From Diphasiastrum complanatum (taxonomy: Eukaryota > Streptophyta > Lycopodiopsida > Lycopodiales > Lycopodiaceae), in the NCBI GenBank assembly GCA_029204225.1, contig CM055100.1, positions 18,832,244 through 18,896,243 of the forward strand: a stretch of 64,000 nt of DNA. Direction: 5' to 3'. Shown piece after piece: positions 58,285 to 64,000 of this stretch. Under the pieces are notes generated by a model. That model worked only from the letters and a program-made list of their open reading frames with translations. It searched no databases and was not told where the DNA came from. How positions within the stretch are numbered: the first letter of the stretch is position 1; each line of letters starts with the position of its first letter. A program made the position numbers and the translations under genes.

Positions 58285-58416
58285 TGGAATCCAGCGGAAT
58301 TGGAACAGGTTACTCCTGAGATGGTGGAGTGCTACTTTGCTGAGCTAGGTGAAAAGGAAAATGAATTGAAGCTTCCTATTCATCGAGAAATAAGTTCACC
58401 ACGCTCACGGTTTTAA
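58285..58416 (+). CDS. CHY1-like hydrolase, terminal exon G with stop
   Basis: The exon follows TGTTTTCAG. It starts in phase 0 with a tryptophan codon and ends with TAA. It encodes WNPAELEQVTPEMVECYF then AELGEKENELKLP and a tail ending in PRSRF. Joined to exon F it gives the family signature D-K-D-x-x-P-K-W-x-P. The last three residues, SRF, resemble a non-canonical type-1 peroxisomal signal (S-R-hydrophobic). That would suit the CHY1 clade, but phenylalanine is not a standard last residue, so this is inference. Confidence 0.88.
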   Translation, partial: WNPAELEQVTPEMVECYFAELGEKENELKLPIHREISSPRSRF

Positions 58417-59330
58417 TTATCAGTTTCATTTTTATTGTGTATAATTTTTTTTAAGATTGATTTGCCACTATATATGTCATTTATTTAGGTTCCAACATTC
58501 ATTTTAATATTGCAAGAAAAACTGCAGCTTAAGCTGACATGTACTCTTGAGACTTGCAAGCAAACTACTTGTTATCAATGAAAAGGGGTTAATTCTTATG
58601 CAAAATGCTTAGTTGTTTAGTAGAAACTTGAAATTTTGGGCTTAGGATGTACAGTTGTCATTAACTAATAAGACATGAACATGCACGTGCACTCAATTAT
58701 CACAACTGTGAAGAATTTATTCATGAACCTGGATATTACATAACATCTGTCTGAACGTTTGGGTATATTCAGAATGACAGAAGGGACACTTTTTGTAAGT
58801 TATGGCCAAGTGTGGTTCGTAAACTCTGCACATACCTTGGCATGTACCTTGGATCCTGCTGAGTTGGATCAGTGGCCAGTTATTCCTCTTTTGCGTGCAT
58901 GCAAAACAATTGATCTGATTAACTTTGAAAAAGCCTGCCTCTGTCATATCTATTTTAAGCATTTGTACTTCTGCCAAAAGGTGTTCCCCAAAGCTTGCTC
59001 TGCTGATTGTCCTCAGCTGATCGATCAAGTTCCAGCCTACAGATAATCCAACTGGAATCATGCCAAAATCAGCAGTGAATTCTTTAAGTCTGAAACTGCC
59101 TCGAAGTAGGCAAGAGGCGCCTATCCATCAGTCTTTAGTGTTTCAATCATGCATGTGAAAGTATTTTTCTACATCCTGAGTAGTTAGTGAGGTATGACCC
59201 AAAGAGCCAATCAAGCCCTAATTATTTAGACAATAATTTTTCAACACTCAGTGCAGGAAGCTTTTGATGCCCTGCATATATCTACGTAACTCGTTTAAAT
59301 CTCTGTTATGGACAAAGTTGCAGGCCGCGA
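58417..59330 (+). other. Host gene 3' UTR and downstream sequence
   Basis: AT-rich sequence after the stop codon. A polyadenylation site cannot be assigned with confidence. Open frames around 58717-59061 on both strands have no convincing domain. Confidence 0.4.
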
Positions 59331-59339
59331 TCCGAAACA

Positions 59340-59374
59340 CGTTCCGGGAATTCTCATTAGGGTTTCCCGGAACG
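59340..59374. repeat. Perfect hairpin CGTTCCGGGAA...TTCCCGGAACG
   Basis: 11-bp arms (59340-59350 and 59364-59374) with a 13-nt loop, followed by a T run. It resembles the modules at 57408 and 57985. Confidence 0.7.
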
Positions 59375-59730
59375 CTTTTTTTTTTTTTGAAATTTTTTTA
59401 ATGCCAATATGGGTATCAAACGGAAGGTTTTTTCAAGGGCAGTTCATTTATCAAGTTTGCCATCAATTTCAGGACCATTGTCGTCCATTAACTTATTTTT
59501 CAGTATTATATCATTTTCTACAGTTACCAGTATTGTGTGAAATGAAATCATGTGCAAAGCAAAGCATTGAAAGCATATTGAATCTCTCTCTCTCTCTCTC
59601 TCTCTCTTTTTGAATTTTGTAGAAATTAGCATGTGTTACCTACTGAAGTAGACCATGCTGGAAAAAAATCATATCAATACACAAACCGACAAGACACAAT
59701 GTAAAAACGCGAAAATATATAATGTCGGGC

Positions 59731-61162
59731 TCAAGGCCAATCGTCCTCTAACTCAAAGTCTGAGTCATCAGTGTCTGTGGAACTGCCAAACAAGGAATCT
59801 GTAGATGACACTAAGGGTGTCATGTGTCGTGGTGAGCCTCTGCCTCTGCGTCCGCCTCTACCTCTTCCTTGTCCCCTACCTCTCCCTCTCCCTCTCTCTC
59901 TCCCTCCTGCCCCCTCCTGGCTGGCTCCAACTGCTCCTCCTCTGCTACTCCCTCTAGGTCGCCCTCTCAACTGTGATCTCGTAGCCTGGGAAGGCCCTAT
60001 AAACTCAGAGCCGACTTGGCCCTCAACTGCTTGTGAAACTCCAATCCTCTCTACAAACAAGGCCCCTAGCCCACACCCCCCCCCCTCTGGAACGTCTAGG
60101 TCGCCCTCTACGTCTAGGTGCAGGAACGGCTGGCTCCTCCTGTGTCGCGGCATCGGGGTCTACGAATAAGTGCTGCATGTCTCTCCCCCCCCTCATGCTC
60201 ACCCTCATCCTCTGTCTCTGTATCACCCTCATCCATCCACTCCTCATACCCATGCCCAAATCCCTCTCCACGTCCCAAAATCTCATCATCTCCATCCTCT
60301 CCCATCTCTTGACGTCGAGCTGCTCTCTTGTGGCGTCGTGCAGACCATGCCTCTGCATCTGCCTGCCTATGTAGCTCATGATATAGATATCATCCTCGAC
60401 CTCCTCCTCCGTAGGTGGCACCCGAGGATCAGCAGCTGTCGCATGTACCTTGCAGGAGTCAGGGTTCACCTACAAAAATAAACGGGCATGGTTAGCAAAC
60501 TTATGCATTTGTCAAATAAGTTCATTTGAAGCGCAAGTACATCAAGCAATACTAATAAAGTCACTAATTCACCTTTATCAAGTGGTCACCTTGCATGCGT
60601 GTGCGTCTCAACATGCGTCCGTTGGTGTTCACGAACACCAACCACCTGCACTGTGCTCAATGGAGAGTCTATTTTTCTTCTTCGTGTGATAACTGGCCCA
60701 TACACTCCAGTTTCACTCATAGGCGAAAGCCGAACAGTCCTGTGCAAGGACCCTCTCTGCCAATCGCTGAAGGTCAGGCGTACTGCGGCCATGGAAGCTC
60801 CACCATGTGACAGGCACCAACTGGTCATCTCTGAGCTTACACTGCTCTCGATTAAAAGGATATTGGCCCCGCTCGAACTTGACTATGTGTCGCTCTATGT
60901 TCCTTAGAGTTGTGCCTGTTGGCAAAGGAAATAGAACACATGTCAGGCCACAAACCAAAGCATATGCTAATATAAACAACTACACTAGCTTTATTTACAA
61001 TATCTGCGTCGGGCCATACACGCTCGGTGTACTCCACCGATCCTCGGTGGAGCTCCATGTCGTCAAGACATCTGGTAGAGCGCCACAATGGATGCAGCAT
61101 GTGGGCCACCGCATGGATGGGTCTGTGAAGGTAGTCTCACCTCGCCTCCCAAAGTGTGAGGA
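59731..61162 (-). pseudogene. hAT-superfamily transposase, C-terminal region with probable introns
   Basis: Minus strand: ARRDYLHRPIHAVAHMLHPL and VEYTERVWPDAD (61150-61000). After a probable intron near 60998-60917 come FERGQYPFNREQC, LVPVTWWSFHGRSTPDLQRL and ERVLAQDCSAFAYE, and then, after a frameshift near 60720, VYGPVITRRRKIDSPLSTVQ. This is the hAT C-terminal dimerisation region (W-W...G...P-x-L-x-x-L-A...L...C-S-S...E-R-x-W-S). A second probable intron (AAG|GTGAAT...TTTGTAG) lies at about 60565-60472. The last exon (60471-59731) carries VNPDSCKVHATA, an acidic EEEVEDD and an Arg/Gly-rich tail in two overlapping frames. The N-terminal part, with the BED finger and catalytic core, is absent; a truncated gypsy LTR starts at 61163. 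Confidence 0.68.
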
Positions 61163-61460
61163 AGTTACGAATAGAGCCATAGCTGATCTAGAGCTAAGCT
61201 ATGAAAGCATCACATAAGCAAGACATAGCTATGAAAGCAGCACATAAGCAAGACTTAACTATAGAAAGCAGGAAAGAGAGAGATTAAGGAGACAAAAGAG
61301 AGAGATCAATATCATCAGTTGAATAACAAATGACACAGTTTCTCTGCTTGTAGCCAAGAGGAAGCCCTAAAGGAAGCTTTCGGTGGCTAGGGCCCTGCTG
61401 GGAGGGATAGTAGTGCGCCTTTCAAGATGGCCCCCACTCTACAATAATATGTCCAAATGG
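61163..61460 (-). repeat. Truncated gypsy LTR (AGTTA...TAACT family)
   Basis: On the minus strand the LTR's 3' part ends TTCGTAACT at 61163. The first ~150 bp are missing and the sequence changes to copia at about 61461. The lower flank is hAT and the upper flank copia, so it sits at a rearrangement or deletion junction. Confidence 0.75.
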
Positions 61461-62875
61461 CCTTCTTGCATTGACAATTGCTTCTTTGCCATACATCCAA
61501 CTTGGTTAGCAACAACACAAGCATCAAGTTTGAACAACTTACTTTGCCTCTTCCCTTTTGCAATCAATTCATCCTCCTTCTTGATCAAACAAGCATCGCC
61601 ATCAAACTCCACTTTGAATCTTTTGTCAAGCATTTGACTCACACTAAGAAGGTTCTTAGTGATAGATGGAATGAACAAAACATCCTTCAATTCATATTAA
61701 TATTAGTAGAGAGGAAAATAGGAATTGTGCCAATCCCTTTGAGTGCACACTCACCATCATTGGCCATGTAGATCACCTTCTTGTCACCTTCAAATGCCAT
61801 CAATGATGAATAATACTCCTCATGATATGTCATATGAGATGTAGCTCCACTATCAATCCCTTTGATAGCACACTCACCATCATTGGCCATGTAGATCACC
61901 TTCTTGTCACCTTTCAAATGTCATCAATGATGAATAATACTCCTCATGATATGTCATATGTGATGTAGCTCCGCTATCAATCCACCAAGATTAGCCAACA
62001 AGCAAGATGACATAACAAAAGCATCATGTGAATTTTGTTCATCAACGTCATCTTCATCAAGAGTTAGATTGCTTTTCACCTTGATCTCTCTTCTTCTTGA
62101 AGCAATCACTTGCGAAATTCTCTTTGACTCCACAATAAAAGCATTAACTTGGATCTATCTTTCTTTTTGCCAACAAAAGTAGAAGGCTCACCTTGGTCTT
62201 GACCCTTTGACCAATTGCTTTTTGCCTTTGCTCTTGAACTTGCCTTTGATGAACATAGCTTTCTCCTCTCCAACTTGAGATGTAGAAGTAGATCCACCTC
62301 TTAATAGAAGCTTAAACTCCTCATTCACCAAGATCTCTTGCAAACCCTCCATACTTGGCAATATCTGTTGAATAGCAAAACTTTTCACCAAATTAGCATG
62401 ATCATCCAACAAGCCATTAAGAACAACTTGAACAAACTCCAAATTCTTAATGCTTTCACTAATGCATGCTAGTTTATCACTCAAAGCTTTAACTCTCAAA
62501 ACAAAAGCATGAGCATTGTCATTCTTCTTTTGAAGACTTTGAAAATTTTGCCTCCTTAGGGTTAGGACCATAGATGTAGACTTGGACTCATAAATCTTTT
62601 TCAACGGTTTCCAAGCCTCATTTGATGTTATGCACTTACTAACTTCCTTGAGAAGTTCATTAGTCACATTCATCTTGATCACATGTAGAGCTTTCTTTGT
62701 CCTCTTGTCATACCTAAATTGTTCTTGAGGTGTCAAAGGTCTTTCCTCCACACCTACAACAATATCCATCAAATCATTCATCTCAAGCAAAGATTCCATC
62801 CTCACCTTCCAAGAAGAATAATTTGTTGAGGTAAGCCTATCATTGGCTTCCAATATGAAGCCACTTGAGGTCGCC
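61461..62875 (-). pseudogene. Ty1/copia gag to protease region, minus strand
   Basis: Gag starts at ATG 62875 (MATSSGFILEANDRLTSTNY) and is open to 62188. It has SSWKVRMESLLEMNDLMDIV, VIKMNVTNELLKEV, EAWKPLKKIYESKST and ALSDKLACISESIKNLEF. A knuckle-like CFYCGVKENFASDC near 62130-62090 lacks its histidine (Asn instead). The protease reads IDSGATSHMTYHEEY in a tandemly duplicated block. The following frame MKDVLFIPSITKNLLSVSQM leads into the gag-pre-integrase part before the LTR junction at 61460. Confidence 0.8.
61736..61982 (-). repeat. Tandem duplication (2 x ~123 bp) over the copia protease active site
   Basis: Units 61736-61858 and 61859-61982 are near-identical. Each encodes the GDKKVIYMANDGECA stretch with the D-S-G-A-T-S-H motif region. 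The copies differ at a handful of bases and by one-base indels that alter the frame. Confidence 0.85.
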
Positions 62876-63627
62876 ATGTTGCAATGATCTGATCTTCTCT
62901 TTGGCACTCCCTTGAAAATAAAAAAATGAAACTCAAAAAGAAATCACAAAGATATGGAAACAATCTAGCCTCTCTTTTTTTCTCTTTCTAGCAAATCCTA
63001 GCACATAGAATGTTGATTTCTTGATCACAATAGATCTAAACACAATATGATGAACTTTTGACAACACCTAAGATTGAAACACACTCTTGAAAAAGTCCAG
63101 CAACTTAAAATCAAGAGATCCTATCGAATGTAGGGTTCTTCCAAAAATGCAAAATATTGAATCAAGCAAAATCTATATGCAAAAGCTAGAATCTAGATAT
63201 CTCATTTAATAGAATGTAGCATACACAATCATGAGCAATGTTTGTCTCCACATTCTAGTAAGTGGTTTCAAAAATCGGCCATCTACAAATGATTTGACCT
63301 AAAATGATGCAAGATCACAAAGATCCACTTTCTATACTTGAAAATACAAAATTTGATCTAGAAACACCTCCAAATCCACATAGAATTGATGGCGCTCTCA
63401 AATCCAACCCTATATTTGGCATAAACACCAACTTTAGCCTGCAACCTATTCTGATGGCATGTGAAAAATACAGATACAAAACACATTTAATGGATGAACA
63501 AGATCTTGACCAAATTTGGTTGCACATCTAGATTTAACTACAAGATAGAAATCATCAATTTTAGCATGCTAGAATTGTATTAATCACTAAAATTTGATCA
63601 TAAGCATGAAATACAATAAGGTACTGT
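62876..63627 (-). other. copia leader sequence
   Basis: Non-coding AT-rich sequence upstream of the copia gag. The first ~170 bp (62876-63043) recurs as part of the duplicated block 63628-63955. No LTR or primer-binding site is recognised. Confidence 0.5.
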
Positions 63628-63955
63628 ACCTAAATTGTTCTTGAGGTGTCAAAGGTCTTTCCTCCACACCTACAACAATATCCATCAAATCATTTATCTC
63701 AAGCAAAGATTCCATCCTCACCTTCCAAGAAGAATAATTTGTTGAGGTAAGCCTATCATTGGCTTCCAATATGAAGCCACTTGAAGTCGCCATGTTGCAA
63801 TGATCTGATCTTCTCTTTGAATCCCTTGAAAATAAAAAAATGAAACTCAAAAAGAAATCACAAAGATATGGAAACAATCTAGCCTCTTTTTTTTTCTCAT
63901 CTAGCAAATCCTAGCACATAGAATGTTGATTTCTTGATTACAATAGATCTAAACA
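63628..63955 (-). pseudogene. Second copy of copia leader and gag N terminus
   Basis: It repeats 62712-63043 almost base for base (the gag start MATSSGFILEANDRLTSTNY and about 55 codons, plus leader). It then stops abruptly at both ends. On its upper side it joins gypsy leader sequence. Confidence 0.82.
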
Positions 63956-64000
63956 CCAAAGATAGCAAAAAATAGCCACAAAAGATTTTCGGCCAAAAAA
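63953..64000 (-). mobile_element. gypsy leader fragment running off the window
   Basis: Matches 55728-55775 (CACCAAAGATAGC... to ...TTTTCGGCCAAAAAA), which at that locus is the leader right next to a primer-binding site and LTR. A gypsy 5' LTR in minus orientation is therefore predicted just beyond 64000. Confidence 0.7.

Noticed and set aside
58717-59061. Open frames on both strands just after the host gene, the minus one with a C-P-F-C motif
   Set aside because: Only a weak cysteine pattern; no family could be matched and no splice or start evidence was found.
57402-59374. One hAT element spanning all TTCCGGAACG modules
   Set aside because: Module orientation and flanks do not give inverted ends or an 8-bp duplication, so it was kept only as a repeat observation.
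59731-60153. An RGG-box RNA-binding protein gene
   Set aside because: The Arg/Gly-rich stretch follows the hAT C-terminal region in the same orientation and is better read as its low-complexity tail.

Overview
The window looks like nuclear DNA from a land plant with a large, repeat-rich genome. Gymnosperm- or fern-like is my inference; the species cannot be named from the sequence. There is no sign of bacterial or organellar organisation. Nearly all of it is nested retrotransposon sequence.

The most important non-mobile feature is easy to miss. Seven short plus-strand exons (4549-4634, 10556-10677, 11356-11416, 28189-28281, 35040-35141, 35235-35276, 58285-58416) join in perfect phase. Together they encode the C-terminal ~212 residues of a 3-hydroxyisobutyryl-CoA hydrolase of the plant CHY1 type (enoyl-CoA hydratase/isomerase superfamily). 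The N-terminal exons lie upstream of the window. About 54 kb of the window is therefore one host gene, with introns of about 5.9, 0.68, 16.8, 6.8, 0.09 and 23.0 kb. Most of the mobile DNA sits inside these introns.

Layout: 1-1493 is the 3' end of a Ty3/gypsy element inside copia debris (to about 2.7 kb). 6-9.7 kb holds copia and gypsy fragments. 11.7-12.1 kb is a solo LTR. 12.7-23.6 kb holds three LINE copies in the same orientation, the first split by a young 6.2-kb Ty3/gypsy element (13187-19406). 23.6-28 kb is a decayed minus-strand copia that contains a fragment of a ZNFX1-like helicase gene. 29.7-30.5 kb is a hAT-type MITE with an 8-bp target duplication. 32.1-34.1 kb is a plus-strand copia relic. 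35.7-36.1 kb is a solo gypsy LTR. 36.2-41 kb holds minus-strand LINEs. 41-51.6 kb is a minus-strand copia split by an 8.2-kb composite gypsy. 51.6-52.7 kb is a deleted LINE derivative. 52.7-56.2 kb is another gypsy. Beyond the host gene, 59.7-61.2 kb is a hAT transposase relic and 61.2-64 kb is copia/gypsy debris.

Two themes stand out. First, a LINE family (L1-like ORF1 with an RRM-type core, APE endonuclease, ORF2 C-terminal zinc-binding segment) ends in (CT)n instead of poly(A), and several copies also start flush against a CT tract. Every copy here has lost some or all of its machinery: ORF1-only, reverse-transcriptase core deleted, 5'-truncated, or reduced to 5' end plus 3' end. Second, a gypsy family has LTRs with unusual termini AGTTA...TAACT instead of TG...CA. 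Target duplications, the primer-binding site and the polypurine tract all support those ends. A related older solo LTR has the conventional TGTTA...TAACA ends.
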